Assembly (NCBI GenBank): GCA_015066625.1
Contig: SVOC01000012.1
Location: forward strand, 67,213-99,761
DNA from: Oscillospiraceae bacterium
GTDB lineage: Bacteria; Bacillota; Clostridia; Oscillospirales; Acutalibacteraceae
Length of the DNA: 32,549 bases
Direction of reading: 5' to 3'
Positions 1-6,609 of the stretch are shown here, piece after piece; the stretch's first letter is position 1; every line of letters starts with the position of its first letter. Below the pieces are notes generated by a model. That model saw nothing but the letters and a program-made list of their open reading frames with translations, made no database searches and was not told the DNA's origin. The position numbers and the translations under genes were made by a program.

Positions 1-205
1 GTATGCGATACACGACCGAAGGAAAGTAAAATAAATCCAATTTCAGATTTGAGATTAGTTTCGCTTTCGCAGCGAGGACGCGTATCGTTATACGCAACGA
101 GCGAGAAAGTGAAATAAACCCAATTTTGGATTTGAGATTAGTTTCGCTTTCGCACTGAGGGAAGTGTATGCGATACACGACCGAAGGAGAAAGTGAAAAT
201 AACTC
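1..205. repeat. Tandem ~83-bp hairpin repeats (about 2.5 units)
   Basis: This non-coding stretch lies downstream of the minus-strand transketolase operon. The motif GAGATTAGTTTCGCTTTCGC recurs at 51 and 134, an offset of 83 bp. The segment at 1-23 recurs almost exactly at 166-188, an offset of 165 bp. Each unit holds a stem bounded by CGCTTTCG and GAAAGTGAAA with an inner hairpin. The inner hairpin is GCGTAT/ATACGC in the unit at about 80-95 and GTGTAT/ATACAC in the unit at about 164-178, so pairing is kept although the bases differ. The first unit is cut by the window edge. No ORF or promoter was seen here. It could be a REP/BIME-like intergenic repeat or a 3'-end RNA structure. Confidence 0.75.
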
Positions 206-208
206 AAA

Positions 209-1219
209 TCAGGCTTCGTCATCCCAGTCGTCGTCAAGCTCGAAGTCCTTACCCATTACTTCACGCACTGCATCGATAATACCGTTCTGGTCAATGCCCA
301 GAGTTGACATAATATCCTCGTGAAGACCGATGGGTGCAAACTTATCCTGAATACCGAGCTGCTTGAATGCACAACCCTTACCTGCTTCAACGATAACCTC
401 TGCAACCGCTGAGCCGAGACCGCCCATAACGTTGTGGTCTTCCGCAGTGATGATTCTGCGAGTTTCCATAACAGCCTTGATGATGGCTTCCTTATCGATG
501 GGCTTGATTGTATGCATATTGAGAACTCTTACCTTGAGTCCGTCGTTTGTTTCAAGGAACTTTGCTGCCTGGTATGCCTGGAATACGCATGAACCGCAAG
601 CAATGATTGTAATATCCGAGCCCTCGTTGATTGTAACAGCCTTACCAACCTCGAAGCCGTAATCCGTGGTATCGTAAAGAACACGGTCAAAGCCTCTGTT
701 GATACGGATGTAATAGGGGCCGAAATTATCGTATGCTGCATGAACTGCATTGTAGGTTTCAAGACCGTCAGCAGGGCAGATAACAGTCAGGTTGGGGATT
801 GAACGGGCAACAGCCATATCGCAGATTGCGTGATGGGTTGAGCCTGCCTGACCGAAGGATGTTCCTGCATGGGTAGCAATGATTTTTGCGTTGATGTTCT
901 GATAGCAGATATCTGTGTGAAGCTGGTCAGCACTTCTGAGCGAAGCGAAAACCGAGAAGGTTGAAAGGAAGGGAACAAGGCCTGCCTTTGCCATGCCTGC
1001 TGCCATACCGAACATATTCTGCTCGGCAATACCTACGTTAAAGTATCTGTCGGGGAACTTTTCACCGAACATACCGATTTTGGTTGATTTACCAAGGTCA
1101 GCTGTGAGAGCTACAACCTCGGGATGCTTTTCGCCAAGCTCGCAAAGAGCCTTACCGTAAATTTCAGCGGTGGAGAAAGCTGTTGATTCTGTTGCTGTAT
1201 AGGTTAATCCGCCTGCCAT
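209..1219 (-). CDS. Transketolase, C-terminal subunit
   Basis: This 336-residue protein is the pyrimidine-binding and C-terminal half of a split transketolase. With the preceding gene product it should form a TPP-dependent enzyme that moves two-carbon ketol units between sugar phosphates. Family motifs are visible: TADLGKST near residue 39, GIAEQNMFGMAAG with the catalytic-type Glu at 66, the HTGTSFG-like segment HAGTSFGQAGSTHH, and CPADGLE. The length is normal for the split form (about 310-340). The ATG lies 2 nt after the TGA of the N-terminal subunit, with GGAGGG upstream, so the two are translationally coupled. A 1-deoxyxylulose-5-phosphate synthase-like reaction is less likely because the gene pair has the split-transketolase layout. 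Substrate is not readable from sequence. Confidence 0.93.
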   Translation of the reverse strand: MAGGLTYTATESTAFSTAEIYGKALCELGEKHPEVVALTADLGKSTKIGMFGEKFPDRYFNVGIAEQNMFGMAAGMAKAGLVPFLSTFSVFASLRSADQLHTDICYQNINAKIIATHAGTSFGQAGSTHHAICDMAVARSIPNLTVICPADGLETYNAVHAAYDNFGPYYIRINRGFDRVLYDTTDYGFEVGKAVTINEGSDITIIACGSCVFQAYQAAKFLETNDGLKVRVLNMHTIKPIDKEAIIKAVMETRRIITAEDHNVMGGLGSAVAEVIVEAGKGCAFKQLGIQDKFAPIGLHEDIMSTLGIDQNGIIDAVREVMGKDFELDDDWDDEA

Positions 1220-1221
1220 GA

Positions 1222-2091
1222 TCAGATGCCCTCCTTTTCTGCACGAGCTACACGCTCTGCATAGTATTTTTCAAGGCTTGCCTTTGCAAGCTCATATTTC
1301 TCTTCGTTAAGTGCGCCGTAGTGCCACTTGTAGTCGCCTTCCATATAATCAACGCCTGCACCCTTGACGGTGTTTGCGATAATCATAACGGGAGCACCCT
1401 TGTTTTCGAGAGCAAAATCAATAGCTTCTGCAAGCTCATTGAAGTTATGTCCGTCAACTTCCTTAACGATGAAGCCAAATGCACGCCACTTGTCTGCGAA
1501 GGGTTCAAGTGCCATAACTTCTTCTGTGGGGCCGTCGATCATACACTTGTTGCGGTCAACAAATGAAATAAGGTTGTCTGCCTTGAAGTGAGCCGCTGAC
1601 ATAGCTGCTTCCCAGTTTGAGCCTTCGTCGCATTCGCCGTCGCCGAGAATACAGTAGGTCTTGTAGTCCTTACCGAGAACCTTTGCGGCAAGTGCTGTGC
1701 CGAGAGCGATTGAAAGGCCGTGACCCAGTGAACCTGTTGAAGCGTCAACGCCCTTAACCTTGTTTGAGTCAAGGTGGATACCCATTGTTGAGTTGCTCAG
1801 ATTGAAGGTCTTGAGCTTTTCTTTATCGTCAAAACCGACGTGACAAACAAGGCTTGCAAGAGCAACGCCTGCATGACCCTTGCTGAGGATGAAACGGTCT
1901 CTGTCTTCCCAGGTGGGATTTTCAACCTCATATTTCATGTACTTGTAATAGAGAATGGTGAGCATATCCATAACGCTCATGCCGCCGCCGATATGAGCAC
2001 TGCCTGCCCAGAAAGTTGTGTCAAGGCAAAGCTTGCGCAGCTCGTGAGCCTGCTTTTCAAGTTCAAGCCATTCCTGTTTGGTTAATGCCAT
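1222..2091 (-). CDS. Transketolase, N-terminal subunit
   Basis: This 289-residue protein carries the TPP-diphosphate-binding half of a split transketolase. Visible motifs are SAHIGG (His33), SKGHAG (His73), GSLGHGLS, and the TPP signature GDGECDEG at 150-157 followed by DRN ending at Asn181. The start is set at the ATG at 2091 (MALTKQEW), preceded by AAGGAGGA at a good distance. An in-frame ATG 99 bp further upstream would add residues encoded partly by the dispersed repeat at 2151-2251 and has no ribosome binding site, so it is rejected. It lies 3' of the aminotransferase gene in the same operon and just before the C-terminal subunit. The 174-bp gap upstream contains the repeat. Confidence 0.93.
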   Translation of the reverse strand: MALTKQEWLELEKQAHELRKLCLDTTFWAGSAHIGGGMSVMDMLTILYYKYMKYEVENPTWEDRDRFILSKGHAGVALASLVCHVGFDDKEKLKTFNLSNSTMGIHLDSNKVKGVDASTGSLGHGLSIALGTALAAKVLGKDYKTYCILGDGECDEGSNWEAAMSAAHFKADNLISFVDRNKCMIDGPTEEVMALEPFADKWRAFGFIVKEVDGHNFNELAEAIDFALENKGAPVMIIANTVKGAGVDYMEGDYKWHYGALNEEKYELAKASLEKYYAERVARAEKEGI

Positions 2092-2150
2092 GGAAAATTC
2101 CTCCTTTTGATATGTGTAAGCGTTTTCTTTACGCTTTAAGTCCGTTGTTG

Positions 2151-2251
2151 AGTGAATAGTGAAAAGTGAATAGTTGAGGACGGGTTTCACCCGTACCCAT
2201 TATATTCGGTCATAGGCGGAGCCTATCCGAAACTCTTCACTCTTCACTTTT
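2151..2251 (-). repeat. MITE-like dispersed repeat, copy 1
   Basis: Read on the minus strand this element opens with AAAAGTGAAGAGTGAAGAG and closes with the imperfect inverted form ending in TTTTCACTATTCAC. Inside are a hairpin ATAGGC-TCC-GCCTAT and a second hairpin ACGGG-TGAAA-CCCGT. Copy 2 at 27112-27220 has the same plan, with the second hairpin changed to GTGGG-CAACG-CCCAC, again paired. It sits between the aminotransferase and transketolase genes inside an operon. No transposase is present, so it would be non-autonomous. Confidence 0.75.
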
Positions 2252-2265
2252 ATCTTTTCACCGGA

Positions 2266-3531
2266 TTATCTGCCAAGTTCGGGATGATTCTTGCGGAGAG
2301 TGTTGAATGCATCTTCCGCAACATCGATTGTGAACTTGATATCTTCATCCGAAAGTGATGCGTTAATGAAGTGGTTGTGGTGGTTTGTCATATATACGCC
2401 TCTCTTGACAATCTCGGCAATCCACTCCTGATGAAGCATAAGTGAATCATCATCTTTAAGCATAAGATAGAAGAGTGCAGGCTCGCCCGTAACGGAAAGA
2501 TTGAAGCCGTTGTTTGCGGCAGCAGCTTTAAGACCGTCGCAAAGCATTGTGCCCTTTTCAAGACAAATCTTGGGAAGGTCGATTTCCTTCATCTTGTTGA
2601 TACAAGCGATAGCCGCTGCGAAGGGCACTGCGCTCATCCAGTAGCTGCCTGTGTATGAAAGACCGCTGATTGCGCCCTTGAGCCAATCCTTACCGCAGAG
2701 TGCGGATACGTTCCAGCCGTTTGCAAGCGCTTTACAGAAGCAGATAAGGTCAGCTTCTATGCCGTAGAAATGGTCTGAACCTGCAAGGTCAAGTCTGAAA
2801 CCGCAGCGAACGTCGTCAATGATAAGAACGATGCCCTTTTCGGTACAAAGGTCACGCACCTTCTGCCAGTAGCCTTCGGCAGGAAGAATGTTATCAACAA
2901 AGTTGCCGTGCATATAAGGTGTTGAAATGAATGCGGCAATTTCGCCCTCGTTTTCTTCAACTACCTTTTTGAGACCTTCAAAATCGTTCCAGTCAACAAA
3001 AAGATTGTTACTTACGTCCTCGGGGATAACACCGGGATAGTCAATCTTCTGGCACCAGGGTGCAACACCGTGATAGTAACCCTTAACGAAGATAATTTTC
3101 TTCTTATGGGTTGCTGCTCTTGCGGTCATAATAGCGGCTGTTGTTGTGTCGCCGCCGTTCTTTGCAAAGAACGCCCAGTCTGCGGAAGCAACGGTATCAA
3201 CCATAAGCTCTGCAAATTCTATAATCTTTGTTGAAGGTGCGGTAACGCAGTTTTCAATCTTCATCTGCTCCATAACGGCCTTGTCAACATCGGGGTCATT
3301 GTAACCGAGAACATTGGGGCCGTATGCGCACATATAGTCTATGTATTTGTTTCCGTCAACATCCCAGAAATAGCTGCCCTTTGCCTTCTGGCTGAAAAGA
3401 GGGTAAGCGGAAACGGGGATGCAGCAGCCTTCGGCAGGGCCCTGATGGCCGTAAAGACCCGAAGGAATTACTTTGGCAGCTCTCTGGAAGAGTTCTGCAC
3501 TTTTTTCGTGTGTATTAATTTTCATGCTCAT
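2266..3531 (-). CDS. Class III PLP aminotransferase (glutamate-1-semialdehyde aminomutase-like)
   Basis: This 421-residue protein belongs to fold-type I, class III aminotransferases, closest in style to glutamate-1-semialdehyde 2,1-aminomutase. The PLP lysine is predicted as Lys267 in CFCKALANG, the ring-nitrogen Asp is Asp239 in LIIDDVRCGFR, and the phosphate-binding stretch FFAKNGGDTT is near 121-130. The start at 3531 has AAGGAGGA about 7 bp upstream, and this site overlaps the stop region of the preceding SCP2-like gene. There are no hemA/B/C/D tetrapyrrole genes beside it. Together with its pairing with a transketolase this argues against a haem role. It probably transaminates a sugar-derived or other aldehyde/ketone. 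The substrate is unknown. Confidence 0.85.
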   Translation of the reverse strand: MSMKINTHEKSAELFQRAAKVIPSGLYGHQGPAEGCCIPVSAYPLFSQKAKGSYFWDVDGNKYIDYMCAYGPNVLGYNDPDVDKAVMEQMKIENCVTAPSTKIIEFAELMVDTVASADWAFFAKNGGDTTTAAIMTARAATHKKKIIFVKGYYHGVAPWCQKIDYPGVIPEDVSNNLFVDWNDFEGLKKVVEENEGEIAAFISTPYMHGNFVDNILPAEGYWQKVRDLCTEKGIVLIIDDVRCGFRLDLAGSDHFYGIEADLICFCKALANGWNVSALCGKDWLKGAISGLSYTGSYWMSAVPFAAAIACINKMKEIDLPKICLEKGTMLCDGLKAAAANNGFNLSVTGEPALFYLMLKDDDSLMLHQEWIAEIVKRGVYMTNHHNHFINASLSDEDIKFTIDVAEDAFNTLRKNHPELGR

Positions 3532-3543
3532 TTCTCTTCCTCC

Positions 3544-4302
3544 TTATGCAAGATACAGAGCAACTCTGTCAAGAATTCTGTTAAGGTTATCAATCATGGA
3601 AATCATACCCTTCATAACGATATCACCCGTACCCACGCAGGCAACAGCGTTGACCTTGCCGTCAAAGAGGGCTCTCGCAAGCTCGATACTTGAAAATTCC
3701 ATAATTGCTCTGGGTGATTCGCTGGGCTTCTTGATACCGAGAAGTCTGTGATCCTTAACTCTGACGGTTGTTGAAGCGCAATCCTTGATGCTGATTGAAA
3801 TTTCGCCGTCAACCATATATTTGGCGGAATGCTTGCCGATTTCATCATTGTTACCGATCTGAGCGATTGCGACAGTAATGGTGTTAAGCATAAGCAGTGT
3901 GCTGATACGGAAGAAATCGGGGTCTTCAAGGTCAGCAGGATCGGGTCTCATATACTTTGTGAGAAGATCCGTAAGCTTTGTGAAGTCGTTAAGCAGGAAT
4001 TTGATATGCTGGAAGCCCTTTGAGGGGATGGGGGTTGTTGTTCCGTCAATAAGTCCGTTGAATTTCTCGCAGGAGCTGAACGGAAGCTTTACGTCGCACT
4101 TTGCACAGCCCTGCTCCATTCTGCACTTTCCGTTGGCAAAGGTAATTGTTGCCTTGGGGCCGTCCTTTACGTCAAAGCCGATTGAAACGGGCTTTTTGTT
4201 GGTCAGGATACTTCCTGCTTCGGGAGCAAGCTCGCAAAGATTTTCGAGTGTACCCAGAACACCGTAAAGATTGATGTAGGCCAATGTTTTCTGATCAATC
4301 AT
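3544..4302 (-). CDS. SCP2-like (sterol-carrier-type) domain protein, function unknown
   Basis: This 252-residue cytosolic protein has no signal peptide or membrane helix. Its C-terminal part, about 150-250, contains a stretch like the SCP2 fold: IMEFSSIELARALFDGKV, then GTGDIVMKG and a leucine-rich helix. The N-terminal part (ITFANGKCRMEQGC) may be a second, diverged half of the same type. SCP2 domains bind hydrophobic or acyl ligands, but the ligand here cannot be named. It is the first gene of the minus-strand operon, with AAGGAGG upstream of the ATG at 4302 and a strong promoter at 4339-4367. Family assignment rests on pattern only. Confidence 0.55.
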   Translation of the reverse strand: MIDQKTLAYINLYGVLGTLENLCELAPEAGSILTNKKPVSIGFDVKDGPKATITFANGKCRMEQGCAKCDVKLPFSSCEKFNGLIDGTTTPIPSKGFQHIKFLLNDFTKLTDLLTKYMRPDPADLEDPDFFRISTLLMLNTITVAIAQIGNNDEIGKHSAKYMVDGEISISIKDCASTTVRVKDHRLLGIKKPSESPRAIMEFSSIELARALFDGKVNAVACVGTGDIVMKGMISMIDNLNRILDRVALYLA

Positions 4303-4338
4303 TTTGATTTCCTCCTTTAAATGAAAGATATTTAATTT

Positions 4339-4367
4339 ATTTTAACAAATCGGTTGTTGGTTGTCAA
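4339..4367 (-). promoter_or_regulatory. Sigma-A promoter of the SCP2/aminotransferase/transketolase operon
   Basis: On the minus strand, TTGACA (4362-4367) is separated by 17 bp from TAAAAT (4339-4344), with TGT directly before the -10 (extended -10). The -35 lies in an imperfect inverted repeat TTGTTG-ACAAC-CAACAA, which could be an operator. Confidence 0.75.
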
Positions 4368-4409
4368 CAAATAATGTATTTATTTTTAAAAAATATGCGT
4401 AATTTTGAC

Positions 4410-4441
4410 CAAAAAAGAAGAAGGACTGCCGAAGCAGTCCC
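4410..4441 (-). terminator. Intrinsic terminator of mtnN
   Basis: Read on the minus strand: stem GGACTGC, loop TTCG, stem GCAGTCC, then TTCTTCTTTTTT. It lies 10 bp after the mtnN stop and before the promoter of the next operon. Confidence 0.85.
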
Positions 4442-4450
4442 TTTCGTTGC

Positions 4451-5140
4451 TTATGCATTCATCGCAAAATATTCAATCAGCTTTGCAGCGTTTGCCGCCG
4501 CAACGGGCAGAAATTCGCCGTAATCCATGTGAGATGAACCGTCTGCGCAGTCGGAAACCGCTCTCACAACGCCGAAGGGAACACCGTTTGAGAAGCACAC
4601 CTGAGCGATGCTTGCACCCTCCATTTCGCATACGATTGCGCCGAAATTATCGGTGATGAATTTCTTCTTTTCATCACTTGCGATGAACTGGTCGCCCGAG
4701 GCAATCACACCCGTCATACCCTTAACGTTATCAAGGGTTTCAATGCCTTTCAGGAGCACTTCGGCAACCCTTTTATCGGCAGGAATATTCACCAGATTCA
4801 GCCCCGAAATAAGACCTACGGGGTCACCCAGAGGCGAGGTGTCCATATCGTGCTGAACAAGGCTTTCGGCAACGGCAATATCCCCTATTGCAAGTCTTGT
4901 GCTCAGACTTCCTCCAACGCCTGTATTAATGATACATTCGGGCGAATATTTCAGTATCATTATCTGCGTGCACATTGCCGCCGCAACCTTGCCGATACCG
5001 CAGACCGCAATAACAATTTCTCTTCCGTGAAGAGTGCCTTTCACGAATTCAACACCGCCGATTTTCTCGGCAGTTTTATTCTCCATAAGTGATTTTATCG
5101 TTTCAACTTCAATGTGCATCGCACCGATTACGCCAATCAT
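4451..5140 (-). CDS. mtnN: 5'-methylthioadenosine/S-adenosylhomocysteine nucleosidase
   Basis: This 229-residue enzyme hydrolyses MTA and SAH to adenine plus the thio-ribose sugar, for methyl-cycle recycling and autoinducer-2 precursor supply. Length matches the family (about 230). Visible features are the N-terminal GVIGAMHIEVETI with Glu11, the ribose/phosphate-loop region GVGGSL, the purine and ribose pocket VCEMEGAS, and the catalytic Asp in AVSDCAD. The start has GGAGGT upstream (5148-5153). It is a single-gene unit with its own promoter and terminator, divergent from rmuC. No luxS or other methyl-cycle gene is adjacent. Confidence 0.95.
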   Translation of the reverse strand: MIGVIGAMHIEVETIKSLMENKTAEKIGGVEFVKGTLHGREIVIAVCGIGKVAAAMCTQIMILKYSPECIINTGVGGSLSTRLAIGDIAVAESLVQHDMDTSPLGDPVGLISGLNLVNIPADKRVAEVLLKGIETLDNVKGMTGVIASGDQFIASDEKKKFITDNFGAIVCEMEGASIAQVCFSNGVPFGVVRAVSDCADGSSHMDYGEFLPVAAANAAKLIEYFAMNA

Positions 5141-5171
5141 TTTCAGTACCTCCGTGAATTTTTACCCGATT

Positions 5172-5200
5172 ATTTTACCACAGTTTCATATAAATTTCAA
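5172..5200 (-). promoter_or_regulatory. Sigma-A promoter of mtnN
   Basis: On the minus strand: TTGAAA (5195-5200), 17-bp spacer, TAAAAT (5172-5177), preceded by TGG (extended -10). Confidence 0.75.
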
Positions 5201-5259
5201 CAGAGAGAATTCCGTTGGGGAAAATAACAATTTTTCGGGATTTTTGAAGGTCAAAACCC

Positions 5260-5288
5260 TTGCCTATTTGTAATGTATGTGCTATTAT
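5260..5288 (+). promoter_or_regulatory. Sigma-A promoter of rmuC
   Basis: TTGCCT (5260-5265), 17-bp spacer, TATTAT (5283-5288), with TGC just before the -10. It lies 30 bp upstream of the rmuC start. Confidence 0.7.
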
Positions 5289-5317
5289 ATAAAATATGTA
5301 AAATGGAGGATTATTTT

Positions 5318-6571
5318 ATGGAATATGTTATCATCGCAATGCTTGCGGCGGTTATCATTCTTCTTGCCGTTATTCTTGTGAGACAGGGCAAGGATAAAAA
5401 CGAAGAATCAAACCGTAAAATAGATTTACTCAGTGAAAAAACATCTCAGCTTTCTCACTCTCTGGGCTCGGAATTTGAGCGAAGCCGCCGTGAATCTTCG
5501 GAATCGCAGCATAAAATGAGAATGGAAACCTCGGCAAGGCTTGCGGAAATGAGCGAAAAGGTCGAAAGCATCCGTGTCAACAACCTTGAACAGAATGCAA
5601 GGCAGAGCAAGGCACTGACGGAAGCTGTTGACCGTATGCGCGAAAGCAACGAAAAAAAGCTTGAAGAAATGCGTATCACCGTTGACGAAAAACTCACCTC
5701 AACGCTTACTCAGAGGCTTGACAGCTCGTTTAAAACCGTTTCAGACAGACTTGAAAATGTTTATAAATCCCTTGGTGAAATGAAGGAGCTTTCAAACGGT
5801 GTTACCGCAAACGTTACCGCACTCAACAAGGTGCTCACCAACGTCAAGGCAAGAGGCACCTGGGCAGAGGTACAGCTCGGTGCAATTCTCGACCAGACCT
5901 TGCCCGGTATGTACGAAACAAACTTTGTGTGCGTTGAAGGCTCAAAGGACAGAGTTGAATTTGCGGTGCGTATCCCCTCAAACGAAGGTACCGTCACCTA
6001 TCTGCCCGTTGACTCCAAATTTCCTATGGAAGACTATGTGCGTCTTTGCAATGCGGCGGATTCCGCTGACCCCGATGCGCTTGCGGCGGCAAGAAAAGCC
6101 CTTGAAGCAAGAATTCTTTCCGAAGCAAGAACAATCACGAAATACATAAATGTACCAAAAACCACTCCCTTTGCAATTATGTACCTTGCAACGGAAGGTC
6201 TTTATGCGGAAATCTCATCATCGCGCACGGGCATTGCGGAGAAAATCCGCAGCGAATTCAACATAATGATTGCAGGCCCCACAACAATCACCGCCCTGCT
6301 CAACTCGCTTTCCCTCGGCTTCAGAGCCGTTGCCATAAACGAAAAGGCAAACGAGGTAAGGCTTCTGCTTGCCGCCGCAAAGGTTCAGTATGATAAATTC
6401 GGTGTGGTGCTTCAGAAGGCAAGGCAGAAAATCGACGAGGCAGGCAAATCACTTGACGAAGCAGGCAAGCGTAACGAAATAATCCGCAAAAAGCTTCGTA
6501 CCGTAGAAGAAATCGACGGCGTTACCGCCGATGAAATACTTTTGGCAGAAGATAATTTAGATACTTTTTGA
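5318..6571 (+). CDS. rmuC: RmuC-family DNA recombination protein
   Basis: This 417-residue protein has one N-terminal membrane helix (about residues 3-22, VIIAMLAAVIILLAVILV). A long charged coiled coil follows (about 25-150), then the conserved RmuC domain with RGTWAEVQLGAILDQ and LPVDSKFPMEDYVRL. RmuC proteins are linked to limiting DNA rearrangements at inverted repeats, and the domain has a nuclease-like fold. The molecular role in Firmicutes is poorly defined. Start: the ATG at 5318 is chosen because GGAGGA sits 7 bp upstream. An upstream in-frame ATG at 5273 lies inside the promoter. The stop codon falls in a hairpin (6562-6589). It is followed after 38 bp by a glycosidase gene, so co-transcription is likely though not functionally obvious. 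Confidence 0.92.
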   Translation: MEYVIIAMLAAVIILLAVILVRQGKDKNEESNRKIDLLSEKTSQLSHSLGSEFERSRRESSESQHKMRMETSARLAEMSEKVESIRVNNLEQNARQSKALTEAVDRMRESNEKKLEEMRITVDEKLTSTLTQRLDSSFKTVSDRLENVYKSLGEMKELSNGVTANVTALNKVLTNVKARGTWAEVQLGAILDQTLPGMYETNFVCVEGSKDRVEFAVRIPSNEGTVTYLPVDSKFPMEDYVRLCNAADSADPDALAAARKALEARILSEARTITKYINVPKTTPFAIMYLATEGLYAEISSSRTGIAEKIRSEFNIMIAGPTTITALLNSLSLGFRAVAINEKANEVRLLLAAAKVQYDKFGVVLQKARQKIDEAGKSLDEAGKRNEIIRKKLRTVEEIDGVTADEILLAEDNLDTF

Positions 6572-6589
6572 TTACCGTTTCAAAAAGTA
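6562..6589. repeat. Inverted repeat over the rmuC stop codon
   Basis: TACTTTTTGA (6562-6571) and TCAAAAAGTA (6580-6589) form a 10-bp stem around an 8-nt loop. The rmuC TGA is the end of the left arm. There is no U-run after it, so it is not a standard terminator. The same core (ACTTTTTGAAAC/GTTTCAAAAAG) recurs at 27061-27072 and 27219-27250. Confidence 0.6.
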
Positions 6590-6609
6590 CACATAAGGAG
6601 GAACACAAA

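Noticed and set aside
1-205. CRISPR array
   Set aside because: Repeats contain long hairpins and the 'spacers' are also repeated, the period is 83 bp, and there are no cas genes.
2092-2190. N-terminal extension of the transketolase N subunit from an upstream ATG
   Set aside because: It reads through the dispersed repeat and has no ribosome binding site, while the ATG at 2091 has AAGGAGGA and begins the conserved family sequence.
2266-3531. HemL for haem biosynthesis
   Set aside because: No other tetrapyrrole gene is nearby and the operon partners are transketolase halves. Family resemblance alone does not support the hemL symbol.
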